Shown here piece after piece: positions 45,342-53,438 of a stretch of DNA of 64,000 nt. The number at the start of each line of letters is the position of its first letter. The stretch's first letter is position 1. Under the pieces are notes generated by a model. It saw nothing but the letters and a program-made list of their open reading frames with translations, was not told the origin of the DNA and ran no database searches. Where the stretch lies: assembly GCA_964605665.1 (NCBI GenBank), contig CAZSDP010000005.1, positions 89,683-153,682 on the forward strand, read 5' to 3'. This DNA comes from CAZSDP01 sp964605665. GTDB lineage: Bacteria > Planctomycetota > UBA8108 > UBA1146. The position numbers and the translations under genes are program-made.

Positions 45342-45389
45342 GGAAAGACAGGGCTTCTTGGAAAGACTGTGCTTCTTGGAAGTGCAGCG
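45342..45389. repeat. 18-bp tandem array
   Basis: GGAAAGACAGGGCTTCTT (45342-45359) and GGAAAGACTGTGCTTCTT (45360-45377) are followed by a partial GGAAGTGCAG. Looser units lie to the left (GGGTAGTGCTCTTTCTT, GGGGAGTGCTTTTT). It is intergenic. Confidence 0.65.
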
Positions 45390-45429
45390 CTGCAGGATGG
45401 GAGTGACGAGCTGGAGTCAGTCGTCGAAT

Positions 45430-46497
45430 TCAGTCGGTCGAAAACCAGACACGGGTTCCCGGCTGCGCCTCGAGTCGAGCTCTCTGCTGCGGTGAGACGG
45501 AGAGCGCGGTTGCCCATGCATCGGCACGAGCGGCATTGGGTGCGAGGACGGTGACCGCTGCGGCTCCGACCAATGGCGATCGATTCCGCGGATCGAGGAT
45601 GTGGGAAAGGCGGCCCTCTGCGACGAGCAGGTGTTGTTCCTGATCGCCGCTGCTCGCGATGCCACAATGACTCAGTTCGAGTGGTTCGATTCCCTGATCG
45701 GTGTGACTCCTTTTGGAGTTCGCCTGACGGAGACCTCCCTCTGCAGGTGAACCCCAATCGATCGCTACCTGCCAACCCGCTTTCTCCAGTGGCGCTTCCC
45801 CGATCGCCAAGTCACCACCAACATCCACCAGGGCCCGCGGGCAGTTGTGCTCCTTCAGTGTCGCCAAGGCGGCGTCCGCGGCCAATCCCTTGCCGATCCC
45901 CCCAAAATCGAGGCGAAGATCAGGATGTCGGAATCGAACGCGTTGGGCATTCACGTCGAACTCGATCCAGTGAAATCCGATGGCGGAACGCGCGCGCTCG
46001 AGCGCATCTGGCTCGGGGAGGACTCTCCGTTCTCGAGCCGAGCGCCACAGACGAGAGAGGGCGCCGACTGTCGGGTCGTAAGCGCCCAGCGTTTCCGTGC
46101 TCATCGTCAACGAGATTCGCAATGCGTCGGCGAGCAGTTGGGAGACCGGGATCCACACTCCTGGGACGATTTTTTCTTCCAGCTGCCGTAACTCGCTCTG
46201 GGGGTTGTAGCTACTCAGCGCACCCTCGAGGGCGTGGATCGTGGCAAAAGCGGCCTGAGCGGCGATTTCCGCTTCAGCGGCATTCTCGGTCGAGATCAAG
46301 ACTCGAACGTGAACCCCCATCGCACCCCGGCTATACTCATGGCGCAGCTTTGGTGGGCTCTCCACAGTTTTTGTAGTCGTGAGTGGGGGGAGCCGATCCT
46401 CGGCGGCGCCGGGGCGTTCACTGGAACCGGAACAGCCGATCAGGAGCGTCAGCGCGAGTGCGCCGGAGATGCTGTAAAGAGATAGGAAGTGTTTCAC
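45430..46497 (-). CDS. ApbE-type FAD:protein FMN transferase, lipoprotein
   Basis: This 355-residue protein starts with a GTG and a leader ending in the lipobox LLIGCSGS, so it is anchored outside the cytoplasmic membrane as usual for ApbE. Motifs are SRGAMGVHVRVLI, LSSYNPQSELRQL, AYDPTVGALSRLW, RLDFGGIGKGLAADAAL, LVDVGGDLAIGE, LSHILDPRNRSPL and ADAWATAL. It is the second ApbE of the window and only distantly similar to the first. Its start codon overlaps that assigned to the divergent SUMF1-type gene, so one of the two starts may be elsewhere. Confidence 0.92.
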   Translation of the reverse strand: MKHFLSLYSISGALALTLLIGCSGSSERPGAAEDRLPPLTTTKTVESPPKLRHEYSRGAMGVHVRVLISTENAAEAEIAAQAAFATIHALEGALSSYNPQSELRQLEEKIVPGVWIPVSQLLADALRISLTMSTETLGAYDPTVGALSRLWRSARERRVLPEPDALERARSAIGFHWIEFDVNAQRVRFRHPDLRLDFGGIGKGLAADAALATLKEHNCPRALVDVGGDLAIGEAPLEKAGWQVAIDWGSPAEGGLRQANSKRSHTDQGIEPLELSHCGIASSGDQEQHLLVAEGRLSHILDPRNRSPLVGAAAVTVLAPNAARADAWATALSVSPQQRARLEAQPGTRVWFSTD

Positions 46498-47466
46498 TTG
46501 GGTCAGCTACCTTTTCACCGCAAGACCGGTGTCTTGCTGTTCAGCATTCTATTCGGAATCGCTTTCGATGACGCATCACGACTCCGCGCCCAGGACTCGG
46601 TCTCGGCTGAGGTTCCCAGCGAAGGGACACCCAGCGAAGAGACACCCAGCGCCTACCTCCAGAAGATCCCCGGCACCGCTCATTCGATTCGTATGGTGCC
46701 GATCCCCGCGCGAGAAGGAAAGCCCGGCTATTGGCTGAGCGCCACCGAGATTCCGTGGGAGGTGTTCGATTTGTTTATCTTCGGGATCGATGGGGCGAGA
46801 GATCGAGAGGGAGATTCGGTCGATGCTTATACTCGTCCGAGCAAACCTTATATCCCTCCCGACCGAGGATTCGGACATGACGGGTATCCGGTGATCAGTG
46901 CCAGCTATCGCAATGCAAAGCAATTCTGCCGCTGGTTGAGTGCCAAGACCTCCAATTCCTATCGATTGCCCACCGTCGATGAGTGGCGATATGCCGCGGC
47001 GGCGGGGAGTGAGGGGAAGTGGTGCTTTGGCGACGATGAGTCGCAGTTGGGAGACTACTCCTGGTTTGATGAAAATGCGTCATGGACCACCCATCCCGTC
47101 GGTCAGAAGAAACCGAACGGTTGGGGACTCTACGACGTTCACGGGAATGCTGGAGAGTGGTGCGTGGAAGTCGGGGAAGATGGAAAGCGCCGCGTGGTAC
47201 TTTGTGGCGGCAATTTTCAGGGGCGTGCAGGGGAGATCACCCTGAGTTCCATAGAGCGACCCGAAGAATCTTGGCAGATGAGCGATCCGCAGATTCCGAA
47301 GAGCCGTTGGTGGCTTTCCGATGCCCCCTTTGCGGGGTTGCGGATCTTGCGCCTCTTTCCAGAGAAGAGTGAAGACTCTTCGTCCGCAGAAAAGGGTGAG
47401 AAATCGAAAGGCTCTGAGGCAGCACCGAAAGGTGATGAGGCGGAGCGGCAGAAGGAGGATCGATGA
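46489..47466 (+). CDS. exported SUMF1/FGE-sulfatase-domain protein
   Basis: This 325-residue protein has a formylglycine-generating-enzyme-like (SUMF1) domain, with YWLSATEIPWEVFDLFI, ISASYRNAKQFCRWLS, YRLPTVDEWRYAAAAG, GLYDVHGNAGEWCVE, VVLCGGNFQG and a final FAGLRILR. It has a signal-peptide-like start (KTGVLLFSILFGIAF) and a charged C-terminal tail. Three PSE(G/E)T-type repeats follow the leader (15-bp DNA repeats at 46615-46653). In this class many members bind ligands rather than oxidise sulfatase cysteines, and no sulfatase gene is present. The start codon (GTG 46489) is doubtful. Its stop overlaps the next ATG. Confidence 0.82.
   Translation: MFHLGQLPFHRKTGVLLFSILFGIAFDDASRLRAQDSVSAEVPSEGTPSEETPSAYLQKIPGTAHSIRMVPIPAREGKPGYWLSATEIPWEVFDLFIFGIDGARDREGDSVDAYTRPSKPYIPPDRGFGHDGYPVISASYRNAKQFCRWLSAKTSNSYRLPTVDEWRYAAAAGSEGKWCFGDDESQLGDYSWFDENASWTTHPVGQKKPNGWGLYDVHGNAGEWCVEVGEDGKRRVVLCGGNFQGRAGEITLSSIERPEESWQMSDPQIPKSRWWLSDAPFAGLRILRLFPEKSEDSSSAEKGEKSKGSEAAPKGDEAERQKEDR
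46615..46653. repeat. in-frame 15-bp array in the SUMF1-type gene
   Basis: CCCAGCGAAGGGACA and CCCAGCGAAGAGACA are followed by CCCAGCGCC, giving PSEGT-PSEET-PSA just after the signal peptide. Confidence 0.75.
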
Positions 47467-48863
47467 GCGACAGCGTCCAGCCCCGAGGTGATCAAGGTTC
47501 GTCAGAGGGGCGAAACTGGTCTCGTCGAGAGTTTTTTCAGACCTCCGCGATTCTCGCCGCAACCCCCTGGGTTTCCGCGCCACTCGCTTCCCCCGTATTC
47601 GGACAAGAGGCGGGAGACCTTCCTCCGCTCAAGATCGGTTTGGTCGGGTGTGGTGGCCGAGGCACCGGAGCGGCAACTCAGGCCCTTCGCGCCGATCCTG
47701 GCGTGGTCTTGCACGCACTGGGCGACGTCTTTGAGCCGAAGGTCGATCGCGCGATGCGAAACATCTCCAATGCGACCTGGCCAAAGGAAGAAGAGACCGA
47801 TGATGAGGAGGAGAAACCGGAAAAGCCGATCCATCCTCGCTGCCAAGTGCCGGAAGAGCGTCGCTTTGTCGGATTCGATGCGTATCAAAAGGTGATCGAC
47901 TCTGGCGTCGATGTCGTTCTGCTGGCAACACCTCCTGGATTTAGGCCGTGGCATTTGGAGGCCGCTCTCAAAGCGGGCAAGCACGTCTTTTGTGAGAAGC
48001 CGATGGCGACAGACTCTCCAGGGGTGCGCCGAGTCTTGGAATGCGCCAAGATTGCTCAAGAGAAGCAGCTGAGTCTCGTTTCGGGGTTCTGTTGGCGCTA
48101 TCACACGGCGAAGCGCGCGACGATTGCGGAAATCAATGCGGGGCGCATCGGTGACTTGCGGGCGGTCTATACCACCTACAACACCGGTCCATTGCACCGA
48201 AACGATCGGAAGAGTGGCTGGAGTGATTGGGAGTTCCAACTCCGAAACTGGCAGCACTTCGACCATCTCTCTGGAGATCACTTAGTCGAACAGGCGGTCC
48301 ATTCACTCGACAAAATGATGTGGGTGATGAATGGGGCGCTACCGGAACGTGTCACCGGGGTGGGCGGGCGCATCGCGCGAGAAGGAGAAAGCTCCGGAAA
48401 TATCTACGATCACTTCGGTTTGACTTACGAGTTTCCGGAGGGTGTTCGTGGATTCCACATGTCGCGTCAAATCGCGAATTGTGCCAACGACAACTCCGAT
48501 CTGTTCATCGGTGCGTTCGGAACAGCTTTCATGAACTGGGATCGTCATGAGATCAATGGCGGATCGAATTGGAAGTTCGAAGGCAAGTCGAACGACATGT
48601 ATCAGCAAGAGCACGATGAACTCTTCGCTTCGATCCGCAAAGGGGAGCCGATGAATGACGGCGTCTGGATGGCGAATTCCACCCTTTGCGCGATCATGGG
48701 ACGTATGGCGGCCTACACCGGTAAGACGGTGACTTGGCAAGAGGCGCTGGAATCGGAAGAGGCGTTGATGCCGCCACCAGAGAATTGGGATTGGGGACCC
48801 TTGGCGGTGCATCCGGTCCCGATTCCCGGGCGGGAAAACTCGATCGAACAGGCGAGGGGATAG
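47463..48863 (+). CDS. Tat-exported Gfo/Idh/MocA oxidoreductase with acidic insert
   Basis: This 466-residue protein has a leader with SRREFFQTSAILAATPW. The Rossmann motif is GLVGCGGRGTGAATQ and the catalytic motif VFCEKPMAT. It mirrors the gene at 41063 (FDAYQKVID, FQLRNWQHFDHLSGDHLVEQAVHSLDKMMW, AYTGKTVTW) but has about 30 additional residues after the first domain's third strand, rich in Glu/Asp/Lys/Pro (KEEETDDEEEKPEKP). The ATG overlaps the SUMF1-type stop. It is coupled to the exported TIM-barrel gene that begins six bases after its stop. Confidence 0.92.
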   Translation: MSDSVQPRGDQGSSEGRNWSRREFFQTSAILAATPWVSAPLASPVFGQEAGDLPPLKIGLVGCGGRGTGAATQALRADPGVVLHALGDVFEPKVDRAMRNISNATWPKEEETDDEEEKPEKPIHPRCQVPEERRFVGFDAYQKVIDSGVDVVLLATPPGFRPWHLEAALKAGKHVFCEKPMATDSPGVRRVLECAKIAQEKQLSLVSGFCWRYHTAKRATIAEINAGRIGDLRAVYTTYNTGPLHRNDRKSGWSDWEFQLRNWQHFDHLSGDHLVEQAVHSLDKMMWVMNGALPERVTGVGGRIAREGESSGNIYDHFGLTYEFPEGVRGFHMSRQIANCANDNSDLFIGAFGTAFMNWDRHEINGGSNWKFEGKSNDMYQQEHDELFASIRKGEPMNDGVWMANSTLCAIMGRMAAYTGKTVTWQEALESEEALMPPPENWDWGPLAVHPVPIPGRENSIEQARG

Positions 48864-48868
48864 TCAAG

Positions 48869-49783
48869 ATGACGGATGGCAGCATCGATCGCCGAGTATT
48901 TCTCGGCGCGGCGGGCCTCGCCGCAACGACTCCACTGTTTTCGAGATTGACGACTCCACTCCAGGGAAGCGAACCGGGTGGGAGACCGATCCGCAAAGCG
49001 GTGAAGATCGGTATGGTTCAGGAGGGGGACACCCTCCTCGAGAAGTTCCAGCTTCTCAAGGAGCTGGGATTTGACGGAGTCGAGTTGGACTCTCCAAATG
49101 GCCTCAAAGATGACGAGGTCTTGGCCGCGAAGAAGGCCACTGGTCTAGAGATCCCCGGAGTGGTCGACTCGGTTCATTGGGGGAAACCACTCTCCCATCC
49201 CGATGCCGAGGTGCGGCGCGCGGGTCGTGAAGGACTGGAGACCGCACTGCGAGATGCCAAGACCTATGGCGCGTCGACCGTGCTTCTTGTACCGGCGGTG
49301 GTGACAAAGCAGGTCTCATATGCGGACGCCTACGCCCGTAGTCAGAAGGAAATCCGACGGGTCTTACCTCTGGCAGAGGAACTCGGGGTCAAAATCGCAT
49401 TTGAAAACGTGTGGAATCAGTTTTTGCTCAGTCCATTGGAAGCGGCGCGTTACGTGGACGAGTTCGAAAGTGATTCTGTCGGTTGGTACTTCGATGTCGG
49501 CAATGTGGTCAATTACGGCTGGCCAGAACAATGGGTCGAGATCTTGGGGAAGCGAATCCTCAAGTTGGACATCAAGGAGTACAGCCGGAAACGGCGAAAT
49601 GACGAAGGGCTCTGGAAGGGATTCGGGGTCAAGCTTCTCGAAGGTGATTGCGATTGGCCTTCTGTCATGCGTGCCCTCGACAAAGTCGGTTTTCAAGGGT
49701 GGGCGACGGCGGAGGTGGGTGGCGGTCCGCGGGAACGGCTTGCGGAGATCGCCGATCGGATGGATCGCATTTTCGCGTCTTGA
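48869..49783 (+). CDS. exported TIM-barrel sugar isomerase/epimerase
   Basis: This 304-residue protein starts at the ATG at 48869, just after the oxidoreductase stop, with GAGGGG upstream. The leader IDRRVFLGAAGLAATTPLFS has twin Arg. Barrel metal-site motifs are VKIAFENVWNQFLLSP, WYFDVGNVVNYG, KLDIKEYS and WATAEVGGG, as in xylose-isomerase-like epimerases and lyases. Pairing with a Tat-exported Gfo/Idh repeats the arrangement at 35585-37924. Confidence 0.88.
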   Translation: MTDGSIDRRVFLGAAGLAATTPLFSRLTTPLQGSEPGGRPIRKAVKIGMVQEGDTLLEKFQLLKELGFDGVELDSPNGLKDDEVLAAKKATGLEIPGVVDSVHWGKPLSHPDAEVRRAGREGLETALRDAKTYGASTVLLVPAVVTKQVSYADAYARSQKEIRRVLPLAEELGVKIAFENVWNQFLLSPLEAARYVDEFESDSVGWYFDVGNVVNYGWPEQWVEILGKRILKLDIKEYSRKRRNDEGLWKGFGVKLLEGDCDWPSVMRALDKVGFQGWATAEVGGGPRERLAEIADRMDRIFAS

Positions 49784-50032
49784 CGCACCTCTCCCGTCGG
49801 TGGCTGAGTCCCGAGAGACTCGACCGATACGTAAGTCGAATCACCTGAAGTGTTGTCGCGATCTTCATCGCAGCTGACATGTCAAAATTTGGGCGTTCTG
49901 TACCAAGATGATGTTCTGGTTTGCGCGCTCAGCCCCGCTATCATCGACAAGTCTCTGCCACCGAAACCGCAGCATTTGCTGAGAGGGGTGACCCTTCTCA
50001 CCTTCGCCCGCGCTCAATCCGGAAGAGAGGAG

Positions 50033-53000
50033 ATGGCGATGCCATCGACTTTGAAGCCATCGACTTTGAGGTCATCGTCTTTGAGGNNNNNNNNNNNNNN
50101 NNNNNNNNNNNNNNNNNNNNNNNNNNNNNNNNNNNNNNNNNNNNNNNNNNNNNNNNNNNNNNNNNNNNNNNNNNNNNNNNNNNNNNCTTTGAGGTCATCG
50201 TCTTTGAGGCCAATGATTCTTCGTTGCGACACTTCGGTTCTGTCGTTGCTGCTGATTTGCGTCTTCGTCGTCTTCCCTTACGCCTCTCCAGTGAGCGCCC
50301 AGAGTTGGACCAATTGGGAGACGCCACCGGTTCACCCCATCGATATCACGCCCGATGGCAATACTCTTCTCGCAACGAATCTCGCAGATGCTCGTTTAGA
50401 GGTCTATGACATCAGTTCAGGCCTACCCAGTCACCTCAATTCGATCCCGGTTGGTATCGACCCCGTGTCGGTTCGTGCTCGAAGCGATAACGAAGCGTGG
50501 GTCGTCAATGGAATCAGTGACTCGGTCAGTATCGTCGACCTGAGTACGGGAAATGTGGTTCGAACTTTGGCAACGGGAGATGAGCCGGGGGATGTCTGTT
50601 TTGCAGGAAGTCCTCAGCGCGCATTTGTCTCGGTTAGCCAAGAGAACGAGATTTGGGTCTTCGATCTGGCGAATTTGGATGCTCCACCCCAGATCGTCTC
50701 AGTCTTTGGAGAAGAGCCGCGCGCTCTCGCTTGTAGCGACGATGGTCTCCACGTCTATGCCGCGATCTTCGACTCAGGAAACGGGACGACAGTGCTGGGA
50801 GGCGGGATTCAACAGTCTGGCACGATCGCTTTTCCTCCGAACATCGTGAACTCGGCCAGTGGCCCTCATGGTGGGGTCAATCCTCCGCCGAATGTGGGAG
50901 CCGCCTTCGTTCCCGCGATCAATCCTTCGATTCCCGCCCCTCCTCGAGTTGGTTTGATCGTCAGGAAGATCGGCAGCCAGTGGTTCGATGACAATGGTGG
51001 CGATTGGACCAACCTTGTTTCTGGCCCCAATGCGCTCGCCTCTGGGCGGGTGGTCGGTTGGGACCTTCCCGATCATGACGTTGCAGTGATCAACACCCAG
51101 TCTTTGGCGGTCACCTACATCGATCAACTGATGACGAACGACATGGCGTTGACTGTCCATCCTGTCACCGGTGAGGTGACCGTCGTCGGCACCGAGGCGA
51201 CCAACGAGATTCGCTTTGAACCAAATTTGAATGGGACGTTCGTTCGTATCCATCTCGCGATGGCCGATCCGATTTCGGGGACTCGGACGATCGTCGATTT
51301 GAATCCTCATCTCGATTACACAACCCATTCGATTCCTCAGGCTGAGCGAGACCTCGCCATCGGCGATCCGCGAGCGGTGGTTTGGAACGCCGCGGGGACA
51401 AGGGCTTGGATTGCCGGAAAAGGCTCTTCGAATCTGGTCGAAATCGATGGCAGCGGCGCGCGTGCAGGAGGGGGAACCCCGATCGAGGTGGGAGAGGGGC
51501 CCTCGGGACTCGCTCTCGATGAAGGTCGCTCTCGTCTCTACGTCCATCAACACTTCGATGGTTCGATTGCCGCCGTTGATACGGTTACTAACGCCCTCTT
51601 GGCCACGGTCCCCTTTTACGACCCGACGCCGGCAGTGATCAAAACTGGGCGACCTCACCTTTACGACACCCATCTCACCAGTGGGCTGGGGCAAGTCTCC
51701 TGTGCGAGTTGCCACATCGATGCGCGGATGGATCGCCTCTCTTGGGATCTGGGGGATCCCTCTGGGAACCTTCGTTCATTCACTGGGAACTGTAACAACA
51801 ATCTCGGAGGGATTCTCGGTGGGAACAACTGTCCGAGTTATCACCCGATGAAGGGGCCGATGACGACGCAGACCCTTCAGGACATCATCGGTAAGGAACC
51901 CCATCATTGGCGCGGAGATCGAGATGGTCTCGAACAGTTCGCCGGTGCGTTCGAGGGGCTGCTTGGTGACGATGCTCCTCTCGATCCCACCAGCATGCAG
52001 GAGTTCGAAGACTTTTTGGCGACGATCTACTTTCCGCCAAATCCCTTCCGGGGGCTCGATAACTCACTTCCCACCGATTTGCCACTGGACGGTCACTTCA
52101 CCACCGGACGCTTTGCTCCTGCCGGACAACCGCTGCCCAATGGAAACGCGGTGGCAGGATTGAATCGATATCGAACGGGTGGGATGGACGGTGGGCTCGA
52201 GTGCGTGACGTGCCATTCTTTACCGTTAGGGATGGGATCTGATACAGCATTGGTGGGGTTCAATCTTCAATTCGTTCCGGTCGGTCCTCTCGGTGAACGT
52301 CACCACGCCATCGTGAGCGTGGATGGATCGACCAACGTCAGCATGAAGACGCCTCACTTGCGAAACTTGTATAAGAAGGTCGGTTTCGAGGCGACGCAGC
52401 AGTCCAACACTTCTGGATTCGGCCTCTTGCACGATGGTTCCGTTGATTCGATCGCTCGTTTTGTTTCAGAGCCGGCATTCTCTGTCACCTCTGATCAAGA
52501 TGTCGCAAACATGGTCGCCTTCATGTTGGCATTTTCTGGGAGTGACCTGCCGTCGGGATCTCTCTCCGATATTTTCGAGCATCCGGGGACTCCGAGCCAA
52601 GATTCGCATGCGGCGGTGGGGGTTCAGGTCACTTTCGACGGTAGTAACAACTCGGATGCTGCTCTTCTTCAACAACTCGACCTACTTCAGACGGAGGCTC
52701 TTTCGAATCGCATCGACATCATCGCCAAGGGAGTTCAAGGCGGTCTCCAACGAGGTTGGGTTTGGACCGCGATCGATTCATTCCAGTCAGATCGATTGAG
52801 CGAAACGATCGATTTCGATTCACTTCGATTGAGTGCGGCACCTGGTTCGGAGATCACCTTTACCGTCGTCCCCGCTGGTCATGGAATCCGCGCGGGAGTC
52901 GATCGGGATGATGATGGTGCCTTTGACCGTGATGAGCTCGATGATTGCAGTGACCCTGCAGACCCGACCGATCTACCCATTCCAGGCGGTTGCTCTCAGC

Positions 53001-53278
53001 CGGAGTTTATCCGAGGTGATTGCAATTCCTCCGGCGGCGTTCTCGACATCAGTGACGCCTTGATGATCCTGCAAATCTTGTTCGGTGGACTCGCCACGCC
53101 TCCCTGTCCGGCGGCGTGTGACGTCACCGCTGAGGGTGCACTTGATCTCGCGGATGCGATCAATCTATTGGGGTACCTCTTCACCGGTGGAAGTTCTCCG
53201 AGCGCACCCTTCCCCAGTTGTGGGGTTGATCCTTCGCCGGGAGGCCTCGCCTGCACTTCGACCTCCGCATGTCCGTGA
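50033..53278 (+). CDS. secreted beta-propeller / di-haem cytochrome / dockerin-like protein, interrupted by an assembly gap
   Basis: The layout is a signal peptide (MILRCDTSVLSLLLICVFVVFPYASPVSAQ, beginning at 50213), a YVTN-type beta-propeller (NTLLATNLADARLEVYDISSGL, SVSIVDLSTGNVVRTLATGDEPGDVCF), a di-haem region with CASCH at 51701-51715 and CVTCH at 52202-52216 resembling cytochrome c peroxidase/MauG-like proteins, and a C-terminal dockerin-like pair with Cys tail ending ACP. AGAGGAG before the ATGs at 50033/50039 supports translation through five-residue repeats (PSTLK, PSTLR, SSSLR) ahead of the signal peptide; starting at 50213 avoids them and gives 1021 residues. The N run lies inside the repeats, so the true N-terminal length is unknown. 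It is the closest upstream neighbour of the glycosidase operon. Confidence 0.8.
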   Translation: MAMPSTLKPSTLRSSSLRXXXXXXXXXXXXXXXXXXXXXXXXXXXXXXXXXXLRSSSLRPMILRCDTSVLSLLLICVFVVFPYASPVSAQSWTNWETPPVHPIDITPDGNTLLATNLADARLEVYDISSGLPSHLNSIPVGIDPVSVRARSDNEAWVVNGISDSVSIVDLSTGNVVRTLATGDEPGDVCFAGSPQRAFVSVSQENEIWVFDLANLDAPPQIVSVFGEEPRALACSDDGLHVYAAIFDSGNGTTVLGGGIQQSGTIAFPPNIVNSASGPHGGVNPPPNVGAAFVPAINPSIPAPPRVGLIVRKIGSQWFDDNGGDWTNLVSGPNALASGRVVGWDLPDHDVAVINTQSLAVTYIDQLMTNDMALTVHPVTGEVTVVGTEATNEIRFEPNLNGTFVRIHLAMADPISGTRTIVDLNPHLDYTTHSIPQAERDLAIGDPRAVVWNAAGTRAWIAGKGSSNLVEIDGSGARAGGGTPIEVGEGPSGLALDEGRSRLYVHQHFDGSIAAVDTVTNALLATVPFYDPTPAVIKTGRPHLYDTHLTSGLGQVSCASCHIDARMDRLSWDLGDPSGNLRSFTGNCNNNLGGILGGNNCPSYHPMKGPMTTQTLQDIIGKEPHHWRGDRDGLEQFAGAFEGLLGDDAPLDPTSMQEFEDFLATIYFPPNPFRGLDNSLPTDLPLDGHFTTGRFAPAGQPLPNGNAVAGLNRYRTGGMDGGLECVTCHSLPLGMGSDTALVGFNLQFVPVGPLGERHHAIVSVDGSTNVSMKTPHLRNLYKKVGFEATQQSNTSGFGLLHDGSVDSIARFVSEPAFSVTSDQDVANMVAFMLAFSGSDLPSGSLSDIFEHPGTPSQDSHAAVGVQVTFDGSNNSDAALLQQLDLLQTEALSNRIDIIAKGVQGGLQRGWVWTAIDSFQSDRLSETIDFDSLRLSAAPGSEITFTVVPAGHGIRAGVDRDDDGAFDRDELDDCSDPADPTDLPIPGGCSQPEFIRGDCNSSGGVLDISDALMILQILFGGLATPPCPAACDVTAEGALDLADAINLLGYLFTGGSSPSAPFPSCGVDPSPGGLACTSTSACP
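50042..50209. repeat. 15-bp array containing the assembly gap
   Basis: CCATCGACTTTGAAG, CCATCGACTTTGAGG and TCATCGTCTTTGAGG (50042-50086) precede 100 N (50087-50186). CTTTGAGG and another TCATCGTCTTTGAGG (to 50209) follow. The frame of the units is the same on both sides. Confidence 0.9.
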
Positions 53279-53438
53279 ACTCAGCGTGAAGTTTCGTCGA
53301 ACCGGCGATCGCCTCTAGAGCGCCGGCGGGCGTCTTCGTGGAGGTACGAGGGGCAGAACTTCTTCCCTGACTTCATCGGCACAAGCCGTTACCTTCTTCC
53401 CGAGGTCGTGTTCCGATCGGTTGGGGAAGGAGTGGGGG

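Noticed and set aside
50087..50186. X-rich protein segment
   Set aside because: This is the assembly gap, not sequence; nothing can be said of residues there.
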